Both the position numbers and the translations under genes were made by a program. Below the pieces are notes generated by a model, which did not search any database, was not told the DNA's origin, and saw nothing but the letters and a program-made list of their open reading frames with translations. Positions 47,983 through 57,220 of a stretch of DNA of 64,000 nucleotides are shown in pieces (positions within the stretch are counted from its first letter, which is position 1; each line of letters starts with the position of its first letter). The stretch is from Maribacter sp. (lineage in GTDB: Bacteria; Bacteroidota; Bacteroidia; Flavobacteriales; Flavobacteriaceae): the NCBI GenBank assembly GCA_002749285.1, contig PDPR01000011.1, positions 1 to 64,000 on the forward strand, given 5' to 3'.

Positions 47983-48962
47983 TATCGTTTTATGGTTTTA
48001 TTCGGATTGAACAAATGGTCTACCCATTGTTTCCCCCAATCGTTCAACTCTTCTTGTGTATATAATTCCGGGAAAAATACGACTTTTTGAAAACTTGGTG
48101 GCAGATATTCCTTCCAGTTCGTACCTCCTGTAGCCTCTATCTCCCCACTTTCTTTTCCCAAATACCTGTAGGCAGAGCCCATATGCATCAATGGCCAATT
48201 AATGTTCGCGTTCATATCCAATGCCCTTAACGCCTTTACCAAGCCCTTATTGTTTTTTTTATCCCCAGGTAGCTCCAGGTATTTGTGATATATGGTACTA
48301 TCCCTTACTTGTTCCGCGATACGAAGTAGTCTTGGCGTATACCTGTATTCAAATTGCTTTAGGGTCAATGTCTTTTCGCCTGTGGTAAGATCAGTAGCTC
48401 CTTTTTTCCAATAAATGTGCTCATAGAGATCGCTAATGGAATCTTTAGGGGAAAATCGATCACGTTCGGTATGGTGTACCAGATTCTCCAGTGGTGTGGC
48501 ATACACTTCGACCATTCTATATTGAACCGACTGAAATCCGCTTGCGGGCAAAAGAGCCATTCTGTATTGCAGGAACTGCTCACGCTCCATACCTTTGATC
48601 ATAATGCTGAAAGAGGATATAAGGGCTTCAAAATAACTGTTGATCCGCCTGGCCTTTTCTATATAGAAATCTACATCCTGCCCCTTATGGTCTACAAATT
48701 GTTTTTGCTCATGAAGTATAAGCTTAAAATACAACTCTGTGATTTGGTGGTACATAATGAAAATTTCCTCATCGGGGAAATAGGTTCGTGGTACCTGAAG
48801 GCTCAATAAGGTATCTAAATGGATATAGTCCCAATAGGTAAGATAACGCTGATGGAGAAGTCCATCTAAATAAGAACTTAGATCCTGACCGGAATCCTTA
48901 TATTTTTCTTCCAGTTTTAATATCTGGGACTCGATTTTCTTATTATCCATTTCGTGGGTCAA
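47982..48962 (-). CDS. kynA: Tryptophan 2,3-dioxygenase
   Basis: A 326-residue haem enzyme opening tryptophan to N-formylkynurenine. Typical segments: IMYHQITELYFKLILHEQK (haem-pocket histidine region), QYRMALLPASGFQSVQYRM (substrate-binding Arg), and GTNWKEYLPPSFQKVVFFPE. Length fits the bacterial family. It begins in an ATGA overlap with the DUF3108 gene and overlaps the M23 gene by one base, so an amino-acid degradation enzyme is embedded in an envelope-related operon. No other kynurenine genes are nearby. Confidence 0.95.
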   Translation of the reverse strand: MTHEMDNKKIESQILKLEEKYKDSGQDLSSYLDGLLHQRYLTYWDYIHLDTLLSLQVPRTYFPDEEIFIMYHQITELYFKLILHEQKQFVDHKGQDVDFYIEKARRINSYFEALISSFSIMIKGMEREQFLQYRMALLPASGFQSVQYRMVEVYATPLENLVHHTERDRFSPKDSISDLYEHIYWKKGATDLTTGEKTLTLKQFEYRYTPRLLRIAEQVRDSTIYHKYLELPGDKKNNKGLVKALRALDMNANINWPLMHMGSAYRYLGKESGEIEATGGTNWKEYLPPSFQKVVFFPELYTQEELNDWGKQWVDHLFNPNKTIKR

Positions 48963-49738
48963 TCCATTAGTATTTTAAACTGGTGCTTCAGTCCATTATA
49001 GCCATCAATATCAGCTTTTATAGAGCCTACTGCCAAATTTGCCTTGATACGGATGGGAATCTTGTTCTTGTCCTTGGAGACCCAGAGGGTTAGGCTCTCG
49101 CTTTCCTTGAATACCCTTCCGGATTGCACTATGGGCCTAAATTTATAACATTCGATCTTGCCGTATTTAGTCTTGATGGTCTCATTGCCCAAATATCTTA
49201 ATTGAAAATCGAAAATACCATCATCATCATACAATAGTTTCAATTTTATAGCCTCCCCCTTTACTAGATCTTCAGGATCATAATTGTTTCTTAGGTAGTA
49301 GAATGCGGAGATAAGGTCTTGAATGTTATCTTGAAGTGCAAAATTAATCTTTTTCTTGTTTTTTTTATCATTAAGGACTGCTTTATCCTTTTTATAGTCA
49401 AAATTGATCTCAACATCCTTTTTATACCCGCCTTCATCTATTTTTCGGATAAACCGATAGGGCCTGCCATCCTTTTTGTCAAAATAGCTCTCATAAACAT
49501 CATCTACCTTGAAGAAAATACTGGCAAAACCCGTAGTCTTGCCTTTGCCCACTACATGATAGGCCTCCTTATCATCGATATTGGCCGATTTAACCTGTAA
49601 TGTAGCATAACTGGCATTCAACCAACCATAATACATACGGAACCTCAACCATTCCCCTGGCTGAAAGGCCGACTCATTACCTTGTGCATTCAAGCCAAGT
49701 GAAATGGTCAAAAACAATATTGTCAGTAATGATCTCAT
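48959..49738 (-). CDS. DUF3108 exported protein
   Basis: A 259-residue periplasmic or outer-membrane protein: signal peptide (MRSLLTILFLTISLGLNAQ), then the DUF3108 fold (GEWLRFRMYYGWLNASYATL, HVVGKGKTTGFASIFFKVDD, ESLTLWVSKDKNKIPIRIKA). Family members may carry a hydrophobic ligand or lipid, but no activity is established. It opens the four-gene run DUF3108-kynA-M23-pgi with ATGA overlap to kynA. Confidence 0.85.
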   Translation of the reverse strand: MRSLLTILFLTISLGLNAQGNESAFQPGEWLRFRMYYGWLNASYATLQVKSANIDDKEAYHVVGKGKTTGFASIFFKVDDVYESYFDKKDGRPYRFIRKIDEGGYKKDVEINFDYKKDKAVLNDKKNKKKINFALQDNIQDLISAFYYLRNNYDPEDLVKGEAIKLKLLYDDDGIFDFQLRYLGNETIKTKYGKIECYKFRPIVQSGRVFKESESLTLWVSKDKNKIPIRIKANLAVGSIKADIDGYNGLKHQFKILMD

Positions 49739-49835
49739 ACCTTAATGATTTGACAAAACTAATAAAAGAGAATCAATCCTATTGGATATTCACGATTACT
49801 TAAGCAATATTTATTCCAAAGTACCGTGTCAAAAA

Positions 49836-49861
49836 AAAGCCCAGTCTTTCAACTGGGCTTT
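49836..49861 (-). terminator. Rho-independent terminator in the 577-base gap
   Basis: AAAGCCCAGT (49836-49845), loop CTTTCA, ACTGGGCTTT (49852-49861): a ten-base-pair stem, with a run of T on the minus strand. It sits 455 bases beyond the patatin gene's stop codon and about 100 bases before the DUF3108 start codon. Confidence 0.85.
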
Positions 49862-50315
49862 CCTTAAATAACCAACCAAACTTTAAATTATAAAAAACCA
49901 ATACTTAAAGCTGTAAGGGAACCACCCCTTACCTGGCAAATTTAATACATCCTTATGGTACCCAAAACCCTTTTAACGCACTTTAACTAAACCCTTAACA
50001 ATTATTAAGGGATGACTATTGAAAATTGGCAAACCATTAAGAAAAATCAATTTTTTTAAGCCTCCCCTCTAATCTTTATTCCCTTTTTAGAAGCCCAAAA
50101 AGCACTTTGGGATTTCCTTTTCCAAAAAATACAGCCCCTTTTCCTTATATCGTTTATGATAAAAGTGGCAGGCCTTTCCGAAAAAAATCAATTTTACAGG
50201 CCCCATTGTTTTTGATAGGCCTTATGCCGTTTGTCCGTTTCGTCCCAACCAACATTCTATATAAAATATATTCCAGGGAGGATATTGTACCTGCCGAACA
50301 AACCTATCAAGATAT
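49862..50315. other. Long stretch between patatin stop and terminator, no gene seen
   Basis: This 454-base stretch holds two small hairpins, GTAAGGG-AACCAC-CCCTTAC (49913-49932) and CCCAAA-AAGCAC-TTTGGG (50094-50111), but no ORF with credible composition. A frame opening near 50107 on the plus strand runs mainly antisense to the patatin gene and is not convincing. It could be a long 3' untranslated region or hide a small RNA. Confidence 0.35.
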
Positions 50316-52571
50316 TCAAAACCAATATCCCAAACTAAAAAACAACTTACTTTCGCCTTCTGGCGACCAAGAATACATTACCTGTAGAGGCCCCATGAAG
50401 GATTCTAGTCCGTAACCTATACCATATCCCGAGTATTTAGGGGCTTTAAACCATTCCCCTAACCTAAAGAGATAATCATCCACATTGGCAAAATTCGCAT
50501 ATAGCATTAGATGGTTTTGGGGTACTATCTCGAAATCCAGACGGCTATAGGCCTTAACATAACTATTACCGGGAAGGGATAGATAATCGTACCCGATAAA
50601 AGGTATGAAGTTATTGGTCAGATTAGTGCCATACCCCCCCAAAACAAAATCCAACGCAGCAACCTCCGATGTTCCCAGTTTAAAACCACCTTCGGTCTCT
50701 ATATTCAACGATAGTTTTTCTGCCAAGGGCCATGCGGCCCCCATTCTTGCCTTTGCAATCGAAAATCTCCTGAAATTGTCATTAAAATCGGAGGATAGCA
50801 GATATAGATGAAAATCCCCATCAAAGAACAACCCCTTAGTTGGAAAATATCTGTCATCATAAGTGTCAAAATTCAACCGACTATAAGCACTATAGTAATT
50901 ACTTTTTTCAAAATAAGTACGGCCATCTTTGGAAACCATGGACAATTGGGTGTTCCCATTGGCCATATCACCTAATGTGGTGGTGGTATATTTCAAAAAC
51001 TTATGCTCGACCCCCAAACTAAAGCCAAATTCCTCCTGTACCACGGTCTGCATATAGAATTGGTTGGTTATATCCAGAACATTTACATTCAACCTGTTGA
51101 TGTTGTCCGGGATTTCAAAATTCTTTTTGACCAAATCAACACTGACCTCCTTTCCAAAATTATTATACCTTGAATTGAAACCCAAGCTCCAATATGACCC
51201 CTTATCGATATAATATTGCATATTATAACGCACCTGGTCCCCCAAGATCAAATCGAAGGAAGCCACATCATCCCCCAAGAACAGGTTCTTTCGGGTAAGG
51301 TTGATAAGTGCCGCACTATGGTACAAGTCATCGTAATGGGCCCCGATCTTGAGGAATGTCTTATCTTGGGTCTCGTTCAACTTTAAAATAAGGTCTTCCC
51401 CGTCCCCGTCGGATAAAAGCTCGTACCGGATTGTATTGAAATTTCCTGTTGCCGCTAAATTACTGACCCCCTGTTGCAGTTTTTCAAATGTGGTCCAGTC
51501 GCCTAACTTAAACCTAAGTTTCCCCTTCACGTAACCACGGGTGTAGTTTTCGACATCCCCCCTAATTATTAATCTGGTAATCAATAAACTATCCGCAGGT
51601 TCTATATGTTTTTTAAATTCATACCCTGGGGTCTGCTTCGAGGCCACGGCCTTTAATCCATCATATTTCTCCCCGGCCGCCATCCTTCCCTTTTCGATGA
51701 TCTCATCGTACAGGTCAAAATCCATCACCGAATAGCCCATCATATCCGGTTTGATATAAACATCTGTCATTGCCGATTTTTCAACCATATTCTTTACGGT
51801 CCTAAAATTGCTGATCTGCAACAATATTTCAGTAGCGGAGAAAAGTCCACTCCTATCCCTTAATCCATGTTGCACATCAACGCCGATCACTATATCGGCC
51901 CCCATTCTCTTAACCTCTTCTATAGGATAATTATTGACAACACCCCCATCAACAAGAACCTTACCATCAATTGTCATAGGCTCGAACAAAGAGGGTAAGG
52001 TACCGGAGGCCATGATCGCCTCTGGCAAATAACCTTTGTCGAGTTTAACCTGCTCCCCTGTTTCAACATTCGTGGCAATACACACAAAGGGAATGGGGAG
52101 TTTACTGAAATCATCGATATCCTTGACATGGTACAAACGTTTCACCAGTTCGTTGTAAATATTCTGACCCCCCGAAAAACCTTGTGGTACGGCAATCTTA
52201 AAATTATTAAACGGTAAGCTTATCGCATATCTTTCAGAATCTTCCTTTTCATAAAATGTTTTTGCGCTTCTTGGAAGGTCATCGTTAATGAGACTTGTGA
52301 AATCGATCTGGCGAAATATTGAATCGAGCTGTAACGCTGAATAGCCCGATGCATAAAGCCCCCCAACAATGGCTCCCATACTGGTCCCCCCGATATAATC
52401 GATTTTAATGCCAGCCTCCTCTATAACCTTGAGTGCCCCAATATGGGCCATGCCCTTTGCCCCACCACCACTCAGGACCAAACCTACCTTTACTTCATTG
52501 TCCCCATCTTGTCCTTGGGCAAAAAGCTGGGCCGTAAAAAGAAGGAATAATAAAGGAACCAATGTTTTCAT
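50316..52571 (-). CDS. Patatin-like phospholipase with C-terminal BamA/Omp85 barrel
   Basis: A 751-residue two-part protein. A signal peptide precedes a patatin domain with oxyanion hole GGGAKG (35-40), nucleophile S64 in GTSMG and D208 in LVDGGVVNNYP. From about 325 a POTRA-like region leads to a 16-strand Omp85 barrel ending KLFFSLGYWF. The pairing is that of PlpD-type patatin-autotransporters, in which the barrel holds or delivers the esterase at the surface. It is upstream of a long unannotated stretch with a terminator. Confidence 0.93.
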   Translation of the reverse strand: MKTLVPLLFLLFTAQLFAQGQDGDNEVKVGLVLSGGGAKGMAHIGALKVIEEAGIKIDYIGGTSMGAIVGGLYASGYSALQLDSIFRQIDFTSLINDDLPRSAKTFYEKEDSERYAISLPFNNFKIAVPQGFSGGQNIYNELVKRLYHVKDIDDFSKLPIPFVCIATNVETGEQVKLDKGYLPEAIMASGTLPSLFEPMTIDGKVLVDGGVVNNYPIEEVKRMGADIVIGVDVQHGLRDRSGLFSATEILLQISNFRTVKNMVEKSAMTDVYIKPDMMGYSVMDFDLYDEIIEKGRMAAGEKYDGLKAVASKQTPGYEFKKHIEPADSLLITRLIIRGDVENYTRGYVKGKLRFKLGDWTTFEKLQQGVSNLAATGNFNTIRYELLSDGDGEDLILKLNETQDKTFLKIGAHYDDLYHSAALINLTRKNLFLGDDVASFDLILGDQVRYNMQYYIDKGSYWSLGFNSRYNNFGKEVSVDLVKKNFEIPDNINRLNVNVLDITNQFYMQTVVQEEFGFSLGVEHKFLKYTTTTLGDMANGNTQLSMVSKDGRTYFEKSNYYSAYSRLNFDTYDDRYFPTKGLFFDGDFHLYLLSSDFNDNFRRFSIAKARMGAAWPLAEKLSLNIETEGGFKLGTSEVAALDFVLGGYGTNLTNNFIPFIGYDYLSLPGNSYVKAYSRLDFEIVPQNHLMLYANFANVDDYLFRLGEWFKAPKYSGYGIGYGLESFMGPLQVMYSWSPEGESKLFFSLGYWF

Positions 52572-52592
52572 ATCTATAATAGGTCGTGATCT

Positions 52593-54380
52593 TTAATGAA
52601 ATGTTTCATAAATTTTCTTTGCCTTGGCATTTCCCACTACAGTGGATAAATCCTCCAACGATGCTTCCTTGGTCCTCTTCACCGATTTGAATTTTCTCAG
52701 TAGGTCCCTCGCTGTTTTTTCGCCCACCCCATCAATACTTTCCAGAACCGAATTTATGGCCGCCTTGCTTCTTTTGTTCCTATGGAAGGTGATTCCAAAT
52801 CGGTGGGCCTCATTCCTGAGTTGTTGCAAGATCTTTAGACTTTCCGATTTCTTATCCAAATACAAGGGTATGGAGTCGTCAGGGAAATAAATCTCCTCCA
52901 ATCTCTTGGCGATGCCTATTATGGCTATCTTACCCCTTAACCCCAAAAGGCCCAAGCTCTTCAAGGCTGAGGACAACTGGCCCTTCCCCCCATCTATGAC
53001 GATCAATTGTGGCAAAGGTTGCTTTTCATTCAACAATTTTTTATACCGTCTAAAAACCACCTCCTCCATCGAAGCAAAATCATCAGGGCCTTCCACTGTC
53101 TTTATATTATAATGCCGATACTCCTTTTTGGAAGGTTTACCGTTCTTGAAAACCACACAGGCAGCTACCGGGTTACTCCCTTGGATATTACTATTGTCAA
53201 AACATTCTATATAACGTGGCTCTTCGGGCAACCGAAGATCTTTCTTCATTTGGGACATTATCCTTTTCGTATGGCGTTCCGGATCCATGATCTTGACCTG
53301 ATTGAATCTTTCCTGCCTAAAATATTTGGCATTACGCCTAGAAAGGTCCAGGATCTTACGCTTATCCCCCAATTTGGGAATGGTCACTTTTATATGGGGC
53401 TCAACGACCACTTTAAAAGGAAGGTAGACCTCATTGGATTCGGAATTGAAACGTTGTCGTAGCTCAAAAATCGCCAATTGCAACAAGTCCACGTCCTTCT
53501 CTTCCAATTTCTTTTTAATTTCCATGGTATGCGACCTGATGATCGAGCCATGGGACAACTGTAAAAAGTTAACATATGCAAAAGTATCGTCGGCAACTAT
53601 TGAAAAGACATCGACATTGTTGATCCTGGGGTTTACAATAGTGGTTTTCGACTGGTAATTCTCAAGCACATCGATCTTGTCCTTGAATTGCTGAGCCTCT
53701 TCAAAGCGCATTTCATCGGCAAGTACCTTCATTTGGTCTTTGAAAGAATGTAACGAGGACTTAAGATTTCCTTTCAATATATCACGGACTTCATTTACCT
53801 GCCTATCATAATCAACACTGTTCTGCAGACCCTCGCAGGCTCCTAAACAATTTCCCAAATGGTATTCAAGGCATACCTTGTATTTCCCGGCCCTTATCTT
53901 CTCTTCGGACAGGTCATAACTACAGGTTCTGATGGGGTAGATATTCCTGATCAGGTCCAACAAGGTTTTTACCGTGTACATATTCGTATAGGGGCCAAAG
54001 TATTCAGACCCGTCCTTAATCATCTTACGGGTAGGGAATATTCTTGGAAAGCGCTCATTTTTGATACAGATCCAAGGGTATGACTTGTCATCCTTAAGAA
54101 GCACGTTATACCGCGGCCTATACTTCTTTATCAGATTATTCTCCAACAACAAGGCATCCGACTCCGTAGATACCACAATATGACGGATACTCTTGATTTT
54201 CCTGACCAGTATCCGGGTTTTTCCATATTCGTGATTCTTGTTGAAATAAGAAGACACCCTCTTCTTTAGGTTCTTGGCCTTACCGACATACAGTATCTTA
54301 TCCTCTATATCAAAGAACTGGTAGACCCCAGGACTGTCCGGTAAGGTACTGATCTGTATGTTTAAAGGCAATTTGGCCAT
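52593..54380 (-). CDS. uvrC: Excinuclease ABC subunit C
   Basis: A 595-residue nucleotide-excision-repair incision subunit. The N-terminal GIY-YIG nuclease (SPGVYQFFDIEDKILYVGKA) and the UvrB-binding UVR helices near 200-235 are followed by the RNase-H-like domain (IECFDNSNIQGSNPVAACVV, LIVIDGGKGQLSSAL) and C-terminal helix-hairpin-helix motifs (LESIDGVGEKTARDLLRKFK). Length and motifs are complete. Twenty-one bases separate it from the patatin gene on the same strand. Confidence 0.97.
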   Translation of the reverse strand: MAKLPLNIQISTLPDSPGVYQFFDIEDKILYVGKAKNLKKRVSSYFNKNHEYGKTRILVRKIKSIRHIVVSTESDALLLENNLIKKYRPRYNVLLKDDKSYPWICIKNERFPRIFPTRKMIKDGSEYFGPYTNMYTVKTLLDLIRNIYPIRTCSYDLSEEKIRAGKYKVCLEYHLGNCLGACEGLQNSVDYDRQVNEVRDILKGNLKSSLHSFKDQMKVLADEMRFEEAQQFKDKIDVLENYQSKTTIVNPRINNVDVFSIVADDTFAYVNFLQLSHGSIIRSHTMEIKKKLEEKDVDLLQLAIFELRQRFNSESNEVYLPFKVVVEPHIKVTIPKLGDKRKILDLSRRNAKYFRQERFNQVKIMDPERHTKRIMSQMKKDLRLPEEPRYIECFDNSNIQGSNPVAACVVFKNGKPSKKEYRHYNIKTVEGPDDFASMEEVVFRRYKKLLNEKQPLPQLIVIDGGKGQLSSALKSLGLLGLRGKIAIIGIAKRLEEIYFPDDSIPLYLDKKSESLKILQQLRNEAHRFGITFHRNKRSKAAINSVLESIDGVGEKTARDLLRKFKSVKRTKEASLEDLSTVVGNAKAKKIYETFH

Positions 54381-54779
54381 TGATGGTCTATCTATAAGGA
54401 ATTTAAGTTCTCTGTTAATTTACTATGCTTTTTAGTCAAATAAAAGGTATTGCCGATATTATTGGCTTCGGAACCGCACTACAGAACAATGGTTGAAAAG
54501 TCCATTCCTGAAACAAAACATCCCATTGTATGGCCGCCGATTCCCTTTTTTCGGTATATTCAACCTTTATTCCAAAAAATCCGTGGTGCAAAAATACTTT
54601 GTTTTTTCTTGTACATAAAAACCCGTGTATACGTACTTGGCAACCATCCAACTTTTATTTCCTAATCAAGTTTGTCGGATTTTTATACAAAAAATGCATT
54701 TCATCGATAAAAAAGTGCATTTAATAGGATTTTAATGTTTTTTTTTACCTATATTTAGGGTGTCAAAATCAAAATTCGC
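54381..54779. other. Intergenic region with no credible gene
   Basis: Between uvrC and the following short ORF I see no gene with sensible composition. A possible promoter, TATATTTA (about 54751-54758), precedes the tiny ORF at 54780. Confidence 0.35.
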
Positions 54780-54866
54780 ATGGACAATTATATTATAACC
54801 CTCGGCACTTATCTGATATTAATGTTGTTTTTCAAAATCTATATGGCAGTAGCCACAAAAGAATAA
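54780..54866 (+). CDS. Possible 28-residue hydrophobic small protein
   Basis: An ORF of 28 codons, MDNYIITLGTYLILML then FFKIYMAVATKE, has one hydrophobic segment flanked by a charged end. A TAnnTTT-like box lies about 25 bases before its start, and the 5-FCL gene follows 55 bases later. There is no Shine-Dalgarno sequence and no recognised family, so it could be chance. Confidence 0.25.
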   Translation: MDNYIITLGTYLILMLFFKIYMAVATKE

Positions 54867-54921
54867 AAACAAAGCGTTTTTGTGACGTAGACTTTTAGTC
54901 GTAAATATTCAATCTATTATT

Positions 54922-55488
54922 ATGTTGAAGTCAGATTTACGATTATTCTATTCCAAATTAAGGAGTCAAATACCTTCGGACAAAATTTCTGATTTTAGTT
55001 TATTGATCTCAAACAAGATACTGGATTTCCCTATTTGGGATTTTGACTATTACCATATTTTTTTACCGATTCCCAACAAGAAGGAAGTTGAGACTGAATT
55101 CCTACTATCCATTCTACAGGGCAGGGACAAGCACATAGTCATTCCCAAGATGGAAGGTGATACGTTGACCCACTTTTTACTTACCGACAACACCAAGATA
55201 AGGCCAAATAGATGGAATGTACCTGAACCGGTCGACGGCATAAAAATAGAGCCCTCTAAAATCGATGTGGTTTTCATGCCCCTACTTGCTTATGATAAAA
55301 AAGGGAACAGGGTTGGTTATGGCAAAGGATATTACGATAGGTTCCTACAACAATGTAGGCCTGATGTGATCAAGGTAGGCCTGTCCTTATTTGAGGCAGA
55401 AGAAAGGATTGACGATATTTTTGAAAATGATATTCCCTTGGATTATTGTGTCACTCCATTAAAGACCTATACATTCCCAATGTCCTGA
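54922..55488 (+). CDS. 5-formyltetrahydrofolate cyclo-ligase
   Basis: A 188-residue folate-recycling enzyme converting 5-formyl-THF to 5,10-methenyl-THF with ATP. The family motif GYGKGYYDRFLQQ is intact, with the upstream substrate region VDVVFMPLLAYDKKGNRVGY. Length is usual. It converges on lspA and overlaps it by 22 bases at the 3' ends. Confidence 0.93.
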   Translation: MLKSDLRLFYSKLRSQIPSDKISDFSLLISNKILDFPIWDFDYYHIFLPIPNKKEVETEFLLSILQGRDKHIVIPKMEGDTLTHFLLTDNTKIRPNRWNVPEPVDGIKIEPSKIDVVFMPLLAYDKKGNRVGYGKGYYDRFLQQCRPDVIKVGLSLFEAEERIDDIFENDIPLDYCVTPLKTYTFPMS

Positions 55489-56132
55489 TTTTTCCCGATC
55501 GTATTTTCCTCCCTTTCCTTTCTGTGTGCGAACGTCCTTTTGTTGAACACCAATAAAATACCAACACCCGTACTAATCGACATATCCGCTATATTAAATA
55601 CAGGATCGAAAAAGCTGAAACCTTTTCCTCCGAAATAAGGTACCCAATCCGGCCATGTAGTGTCGATCATTGGAAAATACAGCATATCGACCACCTTTCC
55701 AAAAAACCACCCCCCGTAAGGCTCATCGGAAAACAATGTCGCAACCTGACCAACGCTATCATTGAACAGCACACCATAAAAGACAGAGTCGATAATATTG
55801 CCTAAAGCTCCCGCAAAGATCAAGGAAACCGCAAAGATCAAGGTCGTGGAAAGTTGTTTTTTGATGCTATCATAAAGCCAATAACAGATACCTGCGACCG
55901 CGAACAGCCGAAATACCGTCAACACCAACTTTGCTGTGTTTCCGGAGATAGGTAGGAAATCATTCAGTTTCGCCCCCCATGCAGCTCCCGAATTTTCAAT
56001 GAAATGAATTTTGAACCAATCAAAAACCTCATAGGAATCACCAAGGGCAAAGTGTGTTTTGATATAGATCTTACTTATCTGGTCAACAAGCAGGACCAAG
56101 ATTATTACCAGTACGGATTTTTTGATATTCAT
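55467..56132 (-). CDS. lspA: Lipoprotein signal peptidase (prolipoprotein signal peptidase II)
   Basis: A 221-residue inner-membrane aspartyl peptidase that removes signal peptides from lipoproteins, including the several lipoproteins of this window. FIENSGAAWG, GNIIDSVFYG (catalytic Asp region) and NIADMSISTGVGIL (second Asp) are present, plus four transmembrane segments. Slightly longer than proteobacterial LspA, with inserted loops, as is common in Bacteroidota. It follows the DUF4097-like gene 35 bases downstream. Confidence 0.94.
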   Translation of the reverse strand: MNIKKSVLVIILVLLVDQISKIYIKTHFALGDSYEVFDWFKIHFIENSGAAWGAKLNDFLPISGNTAKLVLTVFRLFAVAGICYWLYDSIKKQLSTTLIFAVSLIFAGALGNIIDSVFYGVLFNDSVGQVATLFSDEPYGGWFFGKVVDMLYFPMIDTTWPDWVPYFGGKGFSFFDPVFNIADMSISTGVGILLVFNKRTFAHRKEREENTIGKNQDIGNV

Positions 56133-56167
56133 CGGATAAAATAACTAGATTGCCAAAAATAGGCATA

Positions 56168-56803
56168 TTATTCCATTTTCATTAAATGGATATCACCAGT
56201 GGTAGTGGTTAAATCGTAAAAATCGTCCCCTTCGGGAATGGAATCGCTTTCAATCTTGCCGAAATCAGTCCTTGTTTCAAACATAGCGGACTTTGCACTA
56301 ACATTGATATCCCCTCCACGGGTGATTACTTCGGCCATACCGGAAAACGAATCGAGATTACAGATACCATCATCCAAAACAATCTTTAGATAATCATAAC
56401 TCCCTTTTGCAAAAACATGAGTAGAGGTACCCAGAAGACTTACCTTCATGTTATTTGGTATCCGTACTTCGAGTGAGATAGAAATTACCTTGTGGGCACT
56501 TAATTTATCATTGGGCTTAACAAAGCCCGGGTAAAAACCGGTACTTAGTTCTATGACAGGGCCATTATGCTCTAATTTCACCAAAAGGTCATTCCTATAC
56601 TCCCCATCAATACAGGCCTCTACGACAATCTCTTTTGATTCCGAGGTTGTCAACTCCACTTTAAAGCAGGTTTCCGCATTTATTTCCAGATACGTAAAAT
56701 CCGTATCGAAAATGGATTTTTTTACGATTTTCTGGGCGTTCGACACGGCCGAACCTATCAGTAAAAAGACAACAAAAAAGATGTTTCCGGTTCTACCTAT
56801 CAT
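56168..56803 (-). CDS. DUF4097-like exported beta-helix protein
   Basis: A 211-residue exported protein: signal peptide (MIGRTGNIFFVVFLLIGSAV), then a right-handed beta-helix-like repeat pattern resembling DUF4097/GIN domains (LEVRIPNNMKVSLLGTSTHV, GDINVSAKSAMFETRTDFG, TTTTGDIHLMKME). The function is unknown. A weak terminator abuts its ATG, and lspA follows on the same strand. Confidence 0.65.
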   Translation of the reverse strand: MIGRTGNIFFVVFLLIGSAVSNAQKIVKKSIFDTDFTYLEINAETCFKVELTTSESKEIVVEACIDGEYRNDLLVKLEHNGPVIELSTGFYPGFVKPNDKLSAHKVISISLEVRIPNNMKVSLLGTSTHVFAKGSYDYLKIVLDDGICNLDSFSGMAEVITRGGDINVSAKSAMFETRTDFGKIESDSIPEGDDFYDLTTTTGDIHLMKME

Positions 56804-56805
56804 CC

Positions 56806-56829
56806 TAAAAAAACGCTCAAAAGGGCGTT
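56806..56829 (-). terminator. Weak terminator or attenuator between DksA-like and DUF4097-like genes
   Basis: On the minus strand AACGC-CCTTTTGA-GCGTT is followed by seven T residues, a five-base-pair stem. It ends three bases before the DUF4097-like ATG, so it would either end the ileS/DksA-like transcript or reduce read-through. Confidence 0.4.
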
Positions 56830-56833
56830 AGGG

Positions 56834-57217
56834 TTATTTTTGCATATTCTTGGCCTCGATACTAAGCGTGGCATGCGGAACCAGTTTCAATCGATCCTTA
56901 TTGATCAATTTCCCCGTCATCCTACAGATGCCATAGGTTTTGTTCTCGATACGCAATAAGGCATTCTTCAAGTCCCGGATGAACTTCTCTTGACGGATGG
57001 CCAACTGCGTATTTGCCTCCTTGCTCATGGTTTTGGAGCCTTCCTCAAATGCCTTGAATGTAGGCGAGGTGTCATCGGTTCCATTATTGCCGTCGTTCAT
57101 ATAGGAACTTCTTAGCAACTCTAGGTCACTTTTAGCCTTAACGATCTTTTCTTCTATCAAATTTTTGAATTCCTCCAAATCCTTGTCGGAATATCTTATT
57201 TTTAAATCTTCTGCCAT
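56834..57217 (-). CDS. DksA/TraR-like protein without the zinc cysteines
   Basis: A 127-residue protein with the DksA-like coiled coil (about 10-90) and the C-terminal YGICRMTGKLI region. In classical DksA the C4 zinc finger uses CxxC and CxxC; here only C98 remains and the other positions are T101, S119 (LSIEAKN) and A122. The PHATLSIEAK pattern still aligns. It therefore probably binds the RNA polymerase secondary channel without zinc. It lies three bases from ileS and is likely co-transcribed with it. Confidence 0.88.
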   Translation of the reverse strand: MAEDLKIRYSDKDLEEFKNLIEEKIVKAKSDLELLRSSYMNDGNNGTDDTSPTFKAFEEGSKTMSKEANTQLAIRQEKFIRDLKNALLRIENKTYGICRMTGKLINKDRLKLVPHATLSIEAKNMQK

Positions 57218-57220
57218 AAT

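Noticed and set aside
50107..50415. 102-codon plus-strand frame
   Set aside because: Its second half is antisense to the patatin C-terminus, and its composition is unconvincing.
53007..53462. 151-codon plus-strand frame
   Set aside because: Entirely inside uvrC on the opposite strand, with no family resemblance.
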